From contig CP070724.1 in the NCBI GenBank assembly GCA_020350825.1, positions 2,076,848 through 2,140,847 of the forward strand: 64,000 bases of DNA, read 5' to 3'. The notes beneath the pieces were generated by a model. The model was not told the DNA's origin, made no database searches, and saw only the letters and a program-made list of their open reading frames with translations. Of the stretch, positions 8,864 through 18,451 are shown piece by piece. This stretch comes from Thermoplasmatales archaeon (GTDB taxonomy: Archaea > Thermoplasmatota > E2 > DHVEG-1). Numbering within the stretch: the stretch's first letter is position 1; each line of letters begins with the position of its first letter. The position numbers and the translations under genes were made by a program.

Positions 8864-10516
8864 TTAGTTAAAATCCATTGTTGTTGCATTTCCTGTTTTA
8901 AGATTCACTATAGGCAATTTTGCTGAGTCAGGGATAAAGTTTAACATTTTTTGATACGAAGTCTGTGCTTGCCAACTTGAGGCATTTATTAATGTCACCC
9001 CTCGGTAATTATCAATATTTGCTATATGAACATGACCTGTAACAAATATATCTGGAACTTTGTCGATTATCATATGGTCAGTGTGTTCAGGAGCAAGTGG
9101 TGTATAACCTCCATATGCAGGTGCTAAATGACGTTTTTTAAGCATAATTTTCATCACTTCGGTAGGTTCGTTGTAATTCAAATATTGGATATTCGTCGAA
9201 AAATCTAGAAGACTTTGACCATGGTATGATAGTATTTCTACACTATGTGCAGAGAGATAACAAGGATTGCCTACAAATAAAAGCTCTCTTCCTGAAAAAA
9301 GATCTCGAATTTCTTTTTCAAATGTTGGTTGAGGTTCTGCTGGTCTAACCGCATCGTGGTTGCCTGGTTGAAGAACTATTGAAATATGATCTGGGATAAG
9401 TTCCAACTGTTTAGCTAGTGCGTCGTACTGTTCATATATATTACTTATCGAAAGTTCTTTTTCCTGGTCAGGATAAATCCCTATTCCATCAGCTAGATCT
9501 CCTGGCAAAATCAAATATTTTATCTTACTAGCTACATCCTTTTGTCTTGAGTTACCCAAGCTACCATTAATCCATTTGAGAAAGGCATTCCACTCATCTT
9601 TCATGAACATATTACTACCCATATGGATATCAGAAAGAAATGCAACACAAACGGGAACTTCTGCTCTATTTTTGTCATGTTGTAACTTTATGTCTGGAAA
9701 AACAATATTTTGAATGATTATCAAATCACCGTTTTTACTGATTTTACCAACCACGCCAATAACCTCATCTACAATAACTTCATTTGCCAACTGACTGATT
9801 TCATTGTAATTTTTTAAAGCCATTAACGTTGCAGTGCCAGTTTCATCTTCGATTTCAATTAACCTATGTCCATTAATTGTAGTTTTAACGCTTTTTACAA
9901 TTCCAACCAATTGAACATCGGACAAACTTTTTTTGATTCGATTTATGGGAATAGTATTTACCATTTCCCTTCTTTGGCTACGGAGTATCTTATGCAAAAC
10001 ATTAAATCTATCTCTAAACAATTTTACAAAATCTTGAGTTGTACCTTTACAAGTGCTGTTCCCTGTTATATCCTCCAATATTTCAATTTCAGATTCATAC
10101 TCTTTTGATAGTGGTTTCCAACCTTTTACAGCTGTTATTTTTAAGGTTTGAGGAGCTTTTTTTTCAATATCCTCGATATCCGATTCCAGCTGATCTTCTA
10201 AGTCAGTGTCATCATATTCATCATTGTTTGAAACTTCTTCTATCAATACATTGCTATTGTATATTTCAAAAAGAATCTTGTTTTGTACTTCTTTTTTTTC
10301 CAATAAGTTATCATCTAGCTTTGGTATCTCTTTAATTTTGGCAGATTCTTCTATATGCTTTATATTTTCAAATGTTAAAATTAAAGGATATTCCTTAAGG
10401 TTTTTAACTAAAAACGATGCAAATTCATTAGGGTTTTCTTTAGACGAAATATATTTCAGTGCATCTGGTTGAATGAATGTGCTGTGTTCAGAGAATAATT
10501 TTAGAATTGATTTCAT
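8864..10516 (-). CDS. polB: DNA polymerase D small (exonuclease) subunit DP1
   Basis: Small subunit of polymerase D, a calcineurin-like 3'-5' exonuclease that also bridges DP2. The first 190 residues are acidic and poorly conserved, with a DDTDLEDQLESDIED stretch. An OB fold follows (about 195-285), then the phosphoesterase domain with SDIHMGS, LPGDLADG, PGNHDAV, LSYHGQS and VTGHVHIAN, which supply the two-metal site. All expected metal ligands appear present, so it should be an active nuclease. It is divergent from thiC across 145 nt, which must hold both promoters. Confidence 0.97.
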   Translation of the reverse strand: MKSILKLFSEHSTFIQPDALKYISSKENPNEFASFLVKNLKEYPLILTFENIKHIEESAKIKEIPKLDDNLLEKKEVQNKILFEIYNSNVLIEEVSNNDEYDDTDLEDQLESDIEDIEKKAPQTLKITAVKGWKPLSKEYESEIEILEDITGNSTCKGTTQDFVKLFRDRFNVLHKILRSQRREMVNTIPINRIKKSLSDVQLVGIVKSVKTTINGHRLIEIEDETGTATLMALKNYNEISQLANEVIVDEVIGVVGKISKNGDLIIIQNIVFPDIKLQHDKNRAEVPVCVAFLSDIHMGSNMFMKDEWNAFLKWINGSLGNSRQKDVASKIKYLILPGDLADGIGIYPDQEKELSISNIYEQYDALAKQLELIPDHISIVLQPGNHDAVRPAEPQPTFEKEIRDLFSGRELLFVGNPCYLSAHSVEILSYHGQSLLDFSTNIQYLNYNEPTEVMKIMLKKRHLAPAYGGYTPLAPEHTDHMIIDKVPDIFVTGHVHIANIDNYRGVTLINASSWQAQTSYQKMLNFIPDSAKLPIVNLKTGNATTMDFN

Positions 10517-10661
10517 TTTCTAGCCTACAAAAATATTTCAAATAGCTGTATGCAATATCACGTTTTTAGAATTATGGTTTAGTATTCTAATTTGTTGAAT
10601 TTATAGCAGATAAAGTTTAATATTGAAAGTATTAATATGATAAATTGATTAGGTAACTGAA

Positions 10662-11942
10662 ATGACACAGATATCCGAGGCGAAAAAAGGGAAAATTACT
10701 GAGCAAATCAAAAATGTTGCTAAAAATGAAAACATAGATGTAGAAATAATCAAAAGGAGGGTTGCCTCGGGCAAGATTGTTATTCCTTTCAATCCAATTC
10801 ATTCTCCAAACCCCTTAGGGATAGGGAAAGAACTAAGAGTTAAGGTAAATGCAAACATTGGAACTTCTATGGAACATTGCGATATCAACGAAGAAATTGA
10901 AAAGGCAAAGATTTCTATAGAATCTGGTGCCCACGCCATTATGGATCTATCAACAGGGGGGGATCTTGATAAGATCCGTACATCTCTCATTAAAACAGTA
11001 AACGTACCGTTTGGTACAGTCCCTATTTATCAGGCAGGGATCGAGGCTATCGAGAAACATGGTGCCATTGTCGACATGACTGAAGACGAAATGTTTAATA
11101 TATTCGAGCGTCAAGCGAAACAAGGTGTTGATTTTGCAGTTGTTCATGTTGGTGTAACCAAATTAAGTGTGGAACGACTAAAAAAACAAAAACGTCTTAT
11201 ACCCATGGTCTCACGAGGCGGATCATTTCACATGGCATTGATATTACATAGTGGGCAGGAAAATCCACTGTACAAGAATTTTGACTATCTGCTTGAAATT
11301 GCAAGTAAATATGATTTAACACTAAGCCTTGGAGATGGCATGAGATCTGGAGCTATTTATGATTCAAATGATCGAGCAAAATTCCAAGAATTACTTATTA
11401 TAGGTGAACTTATCGAGCGGGCGCGGGAAAAAGGTGTTCAAGCCATGGTGGAAGGACCTGGGCATATGCCCTTAAATGATATTCAATCAAATATTCAGGT
11501 AATGAAAACAGTAACAAATGAAGCTCCTTATTTTGTTCTCGGTCCGTTGGTTACCGACATTGCACCAGGATACGATCATTTTGTTGGAGGCATAGGTGGA
11601 GCAATAGCAGGCCTTGCTGGAGCTGACTTTCTCTGCTATCTTACACCTGCAGAGCATCTTTCTCTTCCAGATAAAGAAGATGTAAGAGAAGGAGTTATTG
11701 CGGCAAGTATAGCTGCACATGCCGCAGATCTTGCAAGAGGTATTGATAGAGACATCGATATTAATTTTAGTAAAGCTCGTGAAGATCTAAACTGGGAGAA
11801 AATGTTTGATCTTTGTATAGATCCAAAAAAGGCAAGGGAATATAGAGAAAAGCGATTACCTCTAGAAGATGAAAACGCCTGTTCTATGTGCGGGAAATTA
11901 TGTGCCATCGAAATGGTTAAAAAATACTTGAAAAAGGGATAA
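10662..11942 (+). CDS. thiC: Phosphomethylpyrimidine synthase ThiC
   Basis: Radical SAM enzyme that converts aminoimidazole ribotide to the hydroxymethylpyrimidine phosphate of thiamine. The 426-residue length fits the short archaeal form. Visible are the conserved MDLSTGGDLD segment, the SRGGSFH loop, the metal/substrate region VEGPGHMP, and the C-terminal cluster motif CSMCGKLCAIEM (CxxCxxxxC) that binds the [4Fe-4S] cluster. I looked for a TPP riboswitch in the 145-nt upstream region and saw neither of its conserved core motifs. No other thiamine genes are adjacent. Confidence 0.97.
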   Translation: MTQISEAKKGKITEQIKNVAKNENIDVEIIKRRVASGKIVIPFNPIHSPNPLGIGKELRVKVNANIGTSMEHCDINEEIEKAKISIESGAHAIMDLSTGGDLDKIRTSLIKTVNVPFGTVPIYQAGIEAIEKHGAIVDMTEDEMFNIFERQAKQGVDFAVVHVGVTKLSVERLKKQKRLIPMVSRGGSFHMALILHSGQENPLYKNFDYLLEIASKYDLTLSLGDGMRSGAIYDSNDRAKFQELLIIGELIERAREKGVQAMVEGPGHMPLNDIQSNIQVMKTVTNEAPYFVLGPLVTDIAPGYDHFVGGIGGAIAGLAGADFLCYLTPAEHLSLPDKEDVREGVIAASIAAHAADLARGIDRDIDINFSKAREDLNWEKMFDLCIDPKKAREYREKRLPLEDENACSMCGKLCAIEMVKKYLKKG

Positions 11943-12006
11943 AAAATCTTTCTTTTTTCCTTTAGTGCTCAGATATATAAACAACTATTTTGATTATGCA
12001 CCATTT

Positions 12007-12951
12007 ATGATTCCTGTTATATTAGCATTGCCAGCATTTATCATTGGGATAGTCCTACTCTGGAAAGGTTCAGATATACTAGTAGAGAGCACTTCAAAAA
12101 CTGCAGTTCAACTAGGTATCTCCACTTTGATTATCTCAACTCTGCTTGTTGGATTTGGTACATCAGCACCAGAATTTGCTGTCTCTGTCGGAGCAGCGAT
12201 TCAAAAAAATTCAGACATATCGCTAGGTAATATCATAGGCTCATGTGTAGCCAATCTGTTACTTGTTTTAGGAGTTGCTGCTTTAGTTCGACCAATTAAA
12301 ATTAATAAAGGAATCATTAGAAGGGAATACCCAATAATGCTTGGCGCCACCGTTGTATTTCTCCTATCTTCATATTTTGGATTATTAGACACTAATCATT
12401 GGATCGGAGGAATTGTTTTCCTAATTTTATTTGCTATATTTATAACCTATTTCATAATATGTGTAAAAAACGAGAGAAATAACAGGAAAAAAATTGATGT
12501 TGGAAAAATCCATAAAAACATAGTTTTCATGATACTAGGGATCTTAGGAGTTGTTGCCGGAGCCTGGCTTTTAATTGACTCATCAGTGACGATCGCTGAA
12601 TATTTAGGTATTTCATTATTTATCATTTCAATTACTATGGTGGCTGTAGGCACTTCGGTTCCTGAGCTTGTGGTTTCATCAATGGCTGCATATAAGAAGG
12701 AGTCAGATATCGCTGTTGGAAATGTATTAGGATCAAATGTATTTAATATCTTACTAATTATAGGTTTCGCAGCTCTTTTTATACCACTTAAAGCCACAGC
12801 GTCTCTAGATCACTTACTGATTCTATTAGGTGTAACATTTGTGATGTTTCCAATATTATTCACGGGACAGGTTATCTCTAGAAGAGAAGGAGTCCTTATG
12901 ATTGTAATTTATTCTTTTTTTATCTGGTATATCTTTTTTTCTTTATTGTAA
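12007..12951 (+). CDS. Calcium/cation:proton-or-sodium exchanger (CaCA family)
   Basis: Integral membrane cation/Ca2+ antiporter with two inverted repeats, each carrying an alpha motif: GTSAPEFAVS with GNIIGSCVANLL in the first half, and GTSVPELVVS with GNVLGSNVFNILL in the second. About ten membrane helices are predicted. A GTG at 11965 would add 14 residues, but the TATA-like ATATATAA at 11973-11980 places the transcript start near 12003, favouring a nearly leaderless ATG at 12007. Ion specificity cannot be read from sequence. It follows thiC closely but probably has its own promoter. Confidence 0.9.
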   Translation: MIPVILALPAFIIGIVLLWKGSDILVESTSKTAVQLGISTLIISTLLVGFGTSAPEFAVSVGAAIQKNSDISLGNIIGSCVANLLLVLGVAALVRPIKINKGIIRREYPIMLGATVVFLLSSYFGLLDTNHWIGGIVFLILFAIFITYFIICVKNERNNRKKIDVGKIHKNIVFMILGILGVVAGAWLLIDSSVTIAEYLGISLFIISITMVAVGTSVPELVVSSMAAYKKESDIAVGNVLGSNVFNILLIIGFAALFIPLKATASLDHLLILLGVTFVMFPILFTGQVISRREGVLMIVIYSFFIWYIFFSLL

Positions 12952-12997
12952 AGTATCAAACTTTATAAATAGGAAAAATTTATTTCTACCAATGTAA

Positions 12998-13930
12998 ATG
13001 GTTAATGACAAGAAAACCAAGATAAATGATGTTTTACCTATTGTATTGATGGGTTTTTTATTTGTCATTATCTACAGTTTAGCCTTACTTGTAATTGGAC
13101 CTTTTGAAGCAGCTGGTGTAGAACCAGCATTTGAGAATCCTGATAATCCCATGAATCTTGTGTTTTTCTTTGTAATAATAATTGTAATGACAATGGTAAT
13201 ACTATTAATTGCCAATTTTTGGAAAAAACAGTTGATACAAATTATTATCTTGGGAGCAATAGGTTATACTGTTGCCTATGTGTTTTATCCTTTGTTTACT
13301 TTTGTAGTTCCCTGGCTATTTTCAGCAGTCCTATCGATAGCTGTTGCAGGTATGATTGTTACAATACTTTTTAAGTATCCCGAATGGTATGTTGTAGATA
13401 TAAGTGGCATCATAGTAGGTGCTGGTGCTATTGCAATATTCGGTATTTCGTTAGGTGTTTTTTTAGTAATTATACTACTTATTGGATTAGCGATTTATGA
13501 TGCGATATCAGTCTATAAAACCAAGCATATGGTCGATCTTGCAGATACCGTTATGGATCTTAAATTACCTGTTTTACTAGTGATACCAAAGATTAGAAAT
13601 TATTCCTTAATCAGAGAGACAAAGAGTTTGAAAGAAAAACTTAAAGAAGGTAAAGAACGAGAAGCATTTTTCATGGGACTTGGAGATGTTGTAATGCCAG
13701 GGATCTTGGTAGCTGCAATTTATCGTAATCCTGATATTACTAACAGTTTACCAATAGTATTATCGGTAATATTTGGTACTCTTGTTGGTTTTGTGATACT
13801 TATGACCTTTGTTGTTAAAGGAAAGCCTCAAGCAGGACTACCCTGTCTCTGTGGTGGTGCAATTTTAGGTTATGTAATATCAAGCTATGTTTTATTTGGA
13901 GAATTAGTTGGGCTTAACTTTGCCTTTTAA
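12998..13930 (+). CDS. Presenilin/signal peptide peptidase-type intramembrane aspartyl protease
   Basis: Predicted aspartyl protease (family A22) that cuts helices inside the membrane. Nine hydrophobic segments are visible. The two catalytic aspartates sit in the diagnostic motifs IYDAI (D168) and GLGDVVMPG (D230), followed by a GLP element (about 280-282) standing for the PALP motif. Archaeal homologues (PSH) have the same size, about 300 residues. The TATA-like TTTATAAAT at 12962-12970 implies an almost leaderless transcript. Its stop is 2 nt from the stop of the convergent rhomboid protease gene. Confidence 0.9.
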   Translation: MVNDKKTKINDVLPIVLMGFLFVIIYSLALLVIGPFEAAGVEPAFENPDNPMNLVFFFVIIIVMTMVILLIANFWKKQLIQIIILGAIGYTVAYVFYPLFTFVVPWLFSAVLSIAVAGMIVTILFKYPEWYVVDISGIIVGAGAIAIFGISLGVFLVIILLIGLAIYDAISVYKTKHMVDLADTVMDLKLPVLLVIPKIRNYSLIRETKSLKEKLKEGKEREAFFMGLGDVVMPGILVAAIYRNPDITNSLPIVLSVIFGTLVGFVILMTFVVKGKPQAGLPCLCGGAILGYVISSYVLFGELVGLNFAF

Positions 13931-13932
13931 AA

Positions 13933-14916
13933 TTAATATTTTGTTCTAAAATGATCCTTTTCACACCATATTTTTCCATTATCATGTTTTAGAGATTTGT
14001 TACATTTGGGGCATACAATCTTATCTAAAAAATGCTCAAGCCATGCATCTCTGACTTCTGATACAGTTTCATTTTCAATTTGCTTAATCAATTCCTTTTG
14101 TTCATTTGTTGTAGCTAGCTTTTCTAGGTTTGAGAAATTTATTTTACGTGCTTTTTGGGTATATATGGGAGTTTCGGATGAAAAATAACCGCCTGCAGTT
14201 GGTGCTTTATACTCTTCCTTAACTTTAGGTTTAATTAAGCCTGCTGATATAACAACACCACTTAAAAAACCACCAATGTGTGCAAGATATGCAACACCTG
14301 GATCTCCTCCTATAAAAACATAAACACTTTGAATGGCGATAAAGAAAATCCCTGCAAATAATATGGGAACTCTCATAATAAAAAATCCAACCGGGAAAAA
14401 AACATTATCTCTAGGGTATGCGTATGCATATGCTCCTATTATTCCAGATATTGCTCCGGACGCTCCTATAAGACCAATCCATGGGTCAAAAGGAAATGGA
14501 TCAGGTAGAAGAGGTACAAATACTGAATGAAACAGAGCTGCACAAATGCCTGTAATGAGATAAATTCCTAAAAATTTGTTTCTGCCAATCCGTCCTTCGA
14601 AATGCGGTGCGATGAGTATAAACATCAATGTATTAAAGATAATGTGGAAGAAGTCATAAGTACTATGAAGAAACATTGAGGTAAACAAAGTGTATATTTG
14701 AGGGAAAAAATCTATTGAGAGATAAATCGGCCGAAAGGCTAAATCATAGATTATTTCTTGGGGAAAAGCGAGGGAAAGGACAAATATAATGAAATTGGTT
14801 ATAATGATAGCATATGCCATCATCCATTTTTTATAATGTGCATAAACAATTGTCCCAATCATTATACAAATGCAAACCAGTGATACTAAATTAATCGGGA
14901 ATATTTCTATAGCCAT
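13933..14916 (-). CDS. Rhomboid-family intramembrane serine protease with C-terminal helical module and zinc site
   Basis: Membrane serine protease that cleaves transmembrane substrates. Numbering from ATG 14916, which has GGAG at proper spacing; a TTG at 14931 would add five residues. The core has HxxxN (H91, N95), the nucleophile motif GASGA (S153) and the catalytic histidine in AHIGGF (H213). After the membrane domain comes a soluble tail: a helical stretch at about 266-299 (ATTNEQKELI..IENETV..VRDAW) and a zinc-binding-like end (C302, C305, C318, H322). The helical stretch recurs in the small protein at 32817-33050. Substrates are unknown. Confidence 0.92.
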   Translation of the reverse strand: MAIEIFPINLVSLVCICIMIGTIVYAHYKKWMMAYAIIITNFIIFVLSLAFPQEIIYDLAFRPIYLSIDFFPQIYTLFTSMFLHSTYDFFHIIFNTLMFILIAPHFEGRIGRNKFLGIYLITGICAALFHSVFVPLLPDPFPFDPWIGLIGASGAISGIIGAYAYAYPRDNVFFPVGFFIMRVPILFAGIFFIAIQSVYVFIGGDPGVAYLAHIGGFLSGVVISAGLIKPKVKEEYKAPTAGGYFSSETPIYTQKARKINFSNLEKLATTNEQKELIKQIENETVSEVRDAWLEHFLDKIVCPKCNKSLKHDNGKIWCEKDHFRTKY

Positions 14917-15052
14917 TTTCTTTTTCTCCAATCACTTACTACTAAAGCGTATGTCACACCATATATAAGTAGAATAAGTAATGAATTTTTATAATCTGCT
15001 AATGAGATAATAAAACTGTAAAAAAGCGAGAGTTTTGTCTGGTAAGTCAAAG

Positions 15053-15123
15053 AGGGCGGGGAGGGATTTGAACCCCCGTATGCGGATCTGCAGTCCGCCA
15101 CATAACCACTTTGTTACCCGCCC
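15053..15123 (-). tRNA. tRNA-Cys (anticodon GCA)
   Basis: Complete cloverleaf on the minus strand. The acceptor stem is GGGCGGG (15123-15117) with CCCGCCC (15060-15054), and the discriminator is U as expected for Cys. The anticodon stem GCGGA/TCCGC encloses loop CTGCAGA, giving anticodon GCA. The T-arm reads GGGGGTTCAAATCCC. There is no intron and no encoded CCA. Confidence 0.96.
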
Positions 15124-15317
15124 ACAAATAGGAGATATATTAAGGAATAATTAAATGTTTTTGAAGTTAACAACAGTGTTATATGGAATAAACATTTGAT
15201 GACTTCATATGAACATGGAAACATTATTTATCTGATGTATCCAAGGGCGATTAAAAACAAAGAAACAATAAAAGTTTAAATAACCCCTTCTGTATGCCAG
15301 GAGAAGGGTTGATCATC

Positions 15318-16445
15318 ATGACAGATAAAAAAGCAGATTTAGCAGGACCGGGTATAGGAACCTATGACGAAGTTGATGAGATATTGCCAGAGGCCTATGA
15401 AACTTTACTTGACCTAAAAGAGACACAATTAGCACTTGCGGCTATAAAAAACTATATTGAAGAGGGTTTAACAAAAGAACTTAATCTGTTTCGAGTTGAG
15501 TGTCCCCTTATCGTTGACCGTGATAGCGGAATGAATGATTATCTTGATAGGGATGGTTCAAGAACTCCAGTAGATTTTAAATGTGGGCTAGGGCTTGATA
15601 AGCAAATAGATGCTCAAATTGTACAAGCTGTAACCAAATGGAAAAGATGGGCGTTAAGTCAATTTGACTGTAAAGTTGGAGAAGGTATTTATACTGACAT
15701 GAAAGCAGTACGTAAGGATTACTTCCTTGATCATGATCATAGTTCATATGTTGATCAATGGGATTGGGAGAAGGTAATAACTAAAGAAGATCGTAATTTG
15801 GATTATCTTAAAGATACAATTAGCAAAATATGGAAGGTTCTTAAAGGAGCAGAAAATCATGTTCAAAAGTTATTTCCTCAATTAAAAACCAGTAAATATC
15901 TAAATTTGCCAGATAAACTAACCTTTTTGCATGCTGAAGATATTCTTGATATGTACCCCGATCTTCCAAGAAAACAAAGAGAAACAGAAATTATTCAGAG
16001 ATATCCAGCTGTTTTCATTATGGGCATAGGCTACAATCTTAAAGATGGATATCCTCACGAAATGAGAGCTGCAGATTATGATGATTGGATAACTGAAACC
16101 GTATCAGATGATGGAAGACCAATGCATGGTCTTAACGGTGATATTCTTGTTTGGAATCCAGTTACAAAAAGACGTCATGAGTTAACATCGATGGGAATAC
16201 GAATTACTAAAGAGACATTAAAAAAGCAACTTGAATTAACAGGTCAGTTAGACTTTTTAAAAATGCCTTACCATAAGATGATTTTAAATGATGAAATTCC
16301 ACTTAGTATCGGGGGTGGAATCGGACAATCAAGAACATATATGTTGTTACTAAAAAAAGCTCATCTTGGTGAATGCAGCGTTACCGTGTGGCCAAAAATG
16401 CTTATAGATATATGTAATGAGAAGAATATACATGTCTTGAAATGA
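15318..16445 (+). CDS. asnA: Asparagine synthetase A (aspartate--ammonia ligase)
   Basis: Makes asparagine from aspartate, ammonia and ATP; the fold is that of a class II aminoacyl-tRNA synthetase. Matches to the AsnA family include TKWKRWALSQFD, GEGIYTDMKAVR, YVDQWDWEKV, RAADYDDW, HGLNGDILVWNPV, SSMGIR-like TSMGIRI, and IGGGIGQSR (motif 3). It has about 40 extra N-terminal residues relative to E. coli AsnA. ATG 15318 is preferred over 15294 because TTTAAATA at about 15275-15282 puts the transcript start near 15303 and a GGAGAAGG ribosome site lies in between. AsnA is uncommon in archaea but known, for example in Pyrococcus. Confidence 0.95.
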   Translation: MTDKKADLAGPGIGTYDEVDEILPEAYETLLDLKETQLALAAIKNYIEEGLTKELNLFRVECPLIVDRDSGMNDYLDRDGSRTPVDFKCGLGLDKQIDAQIVQAVTKWKRWALSQFDCKVGEGIYTDMKAVRKDYFLDHDHSSYVDQWDWEKVITKEDRNLDYLKDTISKIWKVLKGAENHVQKLFPQLKTSKYLNLPDKLTFLHAEDILDMYPDLPRKQRETEIIQRYPAVFIMGIGYNLKDGYPHEMRAADYDDWITETVSDDGRPMHGLNGDILVWNPVTKRRHELTSMGIRITKETLKKQLELTGQLDFLKMPYHKMILNDEIPLSIGGGIGQSRTYMLLLKKAHLGECSVTVWPKMLIDICNEKNIHVLK

Positions 16446-16904
16446 ACAGAGGTTACGGTGGTAATACCTAATTTCAATTACTCACATTTTTAGAACTTTC
16501 TTTGTTATTACCTGATAATTAAAACGAAATTCGTCTTTTATGATTTGTTAATCCTATCTGTTCATTATAATAAAATGAAAGTAGAGGAGTTCGGATGGAA
16601 GGAATCAGGAATTGATGTATTTGTATCCCAAGATTCTTATCCGAACCTCCCCATTTCTCCCAACGTTTGTTTGTTTATAAATCTAATTATTTTTCAAAAC
16701 TAAATAAAAAAAGAAATATGGAATACTAACTAATATATCATTTAGTGAAACGCTTGTTTTTTAATTAGGGAATATTTTAAAATACCTAATTTATCCATTA
16801 AAAGTGTATTATAAAAAAACGTTCGAATTAAAAATATCTACGACAAAACTCAAATCATCAAAAGAAAAATAAAATGGGAGAAAATCTCCCAATTTACTAT
16901 AGTA
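16446..16904. other. Gene-free stretch with one strong hairpin
   Basis: The 459 nt between asnA and the convergent secreted-protein gene hold no convincing ORF. The flanks are AT-rich with several T-runs that could terminate transcription from both sides. The only structure I see is the long inverted repeat at 16586-16650, listed separately. Confidence 0.7.
16586..16650. repeat. Long interrupted hairpin, candidate structured RNA
   Basis: GGAGTTCGGAT (16586-16596) pairs with ATCCGAACCTCC (16639-16650) with a single bulged C. The helix can continue with GAATC (16602-16606) against GATTC (16632-16636), leaving a loop of about 25 nt. No poly-T run directly follows, so it is not an ordinary terminator. 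It could be a small RNA or an RNA element; the strand is undetermined. Confidence 0.45.
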
Positions 16905-18338
16905 TTATATACCGCCACTAGGGTTAACCTTCACAAAGAACAACAGTACAAAACCATCTTGCTGTCTCAGATCTGATGGCCCGTCTTCTATCCAAGCTTC
17001 AACTTTTATGTTTGTTTGTCCAAATCCAAATATTAAACCCGACTGAATAGTTGCTTCTCCGTTTGCAGGAACAGTTAGATCTTCACCAGTTGATTCTCCT
17101 CCGATAAACACCCCGCCATGCAATGTGATCTTCCAACTCACACCAGTTAATTCTATTTCTCCATCGTTCTGAATCACTGTGCTTGTCTTGAGTAATCCAC
17201 CTTTGATACTTCCTATTTCAATTGTTGGTCCAGAAATCTCAACGCTCAATGGATCTGACCATTGACCATCTACAGTATCTTTGGCTTTAAGTCTAACATC
17301 AAAAGTATCACCATAAGTCCAGGCATGGCTTGCTTCTACCTGGGCACCTGAAGCATATGGCCCAAGCCATCCGCTGTCTGTACCATCGCCCCAATCAAAG
17401 AGATAGTAAATATCATCTCCATCAGGATCTGTTGTACTTCCTGTATAAGAATACTCAACATTTACTTCTCCACTCGTCGGTCCAGAAGGTGGATTTGGCT
17501 TGTTAGGTGCACCAGTTGTACTAGGAGTTGCAGATATTGTTTCATCAACATAGTATGCCCAAAAGGGATTACCACTTGGAGGATCAGAATATGATTGATG
17601 AGGCTCATCATCAAAAACTGCTAAGATTACCTGGATATTATCTGAAGTAATATCTGGATATCCTGCGGCGCCTCCATCCCACACAATAGTGTCTGAAAGG
17701 GTACCTGATGGAGGGATGTCTATCACTTGATTAACCGCGAAATCTAAAAAGGCGTGATAATACGTATTACCATTATAGTCATTCCACCTGGACACCAATT
17801 CAATGACATATATTCTCAAACGTCCAGGATAATTACTCCCTTCATTGTTCACAACGCTATAACCAATTTCCATCTCTGCACTTCCAAGCCATGTAACATC
17901 CAAATTTGCAACTAAGTCCGGAACTACTCTTGATCCTGAGGCATCCAAATAGTTTTGGAATGTGGGTACACTAGTACCTGGATATACGAATTCCCCACCA
18001 TCCCAGTATGAAGTGGGAACCCACCTAGGGTTAAATTCATTAAATCTTGCATCGGCTACTGAGTTCATATCAGAAACTAACTCAGTATATTCAAAATCAT
18101 AGATACCACTCTCATAAATGTTATGCCAAGCAGTATTAGATGCAGGACACGATGGACACCATGTAGCGGTTCCAACTTCAACTAAAACTGTATGTGTATA
18201 ATCACGATTTCCACCACTTGTATTATCAACATCTATTGTCTGAAAATCAAATTCTGTCACGTCACTATTTTGTGCAACAGCTCCAAGTCCACTTAGGACT
18301 AACACTACTACTATAACTAATATTGGTATTTTCTTCAT
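16905..18338 (-). CDS. Secreted thioredoxin-like/PKD-domain protein with conserved C-terminal tail domain
   Basis: Exported protein with an N-terminal signal peptide (MKKIPILVIVVVLVLSGLGAV). Residues about 48-260 resemble Omp28-like thioredoxin folds and contain the CxxC site ATWCPSCPASN. A PKD-like beta domain follows (about 285-370, with DPDGDDIYYLFDWGDG). The last 105 residues (GGLLKTSTVIQNDGE onward) form a domain shared with the proteins at 38619-40673 and 43372-45858, ending DGFVLLFFVKVNPSGGI. The CxxC suggests extracellular thiol/disulfide chemistry, but the partner is unknown. The shared tail suggests common surface sorting or attachment, which is inference. Confidence 0.85.
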   Translation of the reverse strand: MKKIPILVIVVVLVLSGLGAVAQNSDVTEFDFQTIDVDNTSGGNRDYTHTVLVEVGTATWCPSCPASNTAWHNIYESGIYDFEYTELVSDMNSVADARFNEFNPRWVPTSYWDGGEFVYPGTSVPTFQNYLDASGSRVVPDLVANLDVTWLGSAEMEIGYSVVNNEGSNYPGRLRIYVIELVSRWNDYNGNTYYHAFLDFAVNQVIDIPPSGTLSDTIVWDGGAAGYPDITSDNIQVILAVFDDEPHQSYSDPPSGNPFWAYYVDETISATPSTTGAPNKPNPPSGPTSGEVNVEYSYTGSTTDPDGDDIYYLFDWGDGTDSGWLGPYASGAQVEASHAWTYGDTFDVRLKAKDTVDGQWSDPLSVEISGPTIEIGSIKGGLLKTSTVIQNDGEIELTGVSWKITLHGGVFIGGESTGEDLTVPANGEATIQSGLIFGFGQTNIKVEAWIEDGPSDLRQQDGFVLLFFVKVNPSGGI

Positions 18339-18451
18339 ATATTATCCCTCTATTACCAATTAACAAATGTTAACTATATATAGTTTCCGTAGTATAAAAA
18401 GATAATCATGTATTCTATCAAAAATATAAAATACCAATAATTTCAAAAAAG

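Noticed and set aside
10517-10661. TPP riboswitch before thiC
   Set aside because: The region is very AT-rich and lacks the conserved TPP-aptamer core motifs and pairing; a control element of another kind cannot be excluded.
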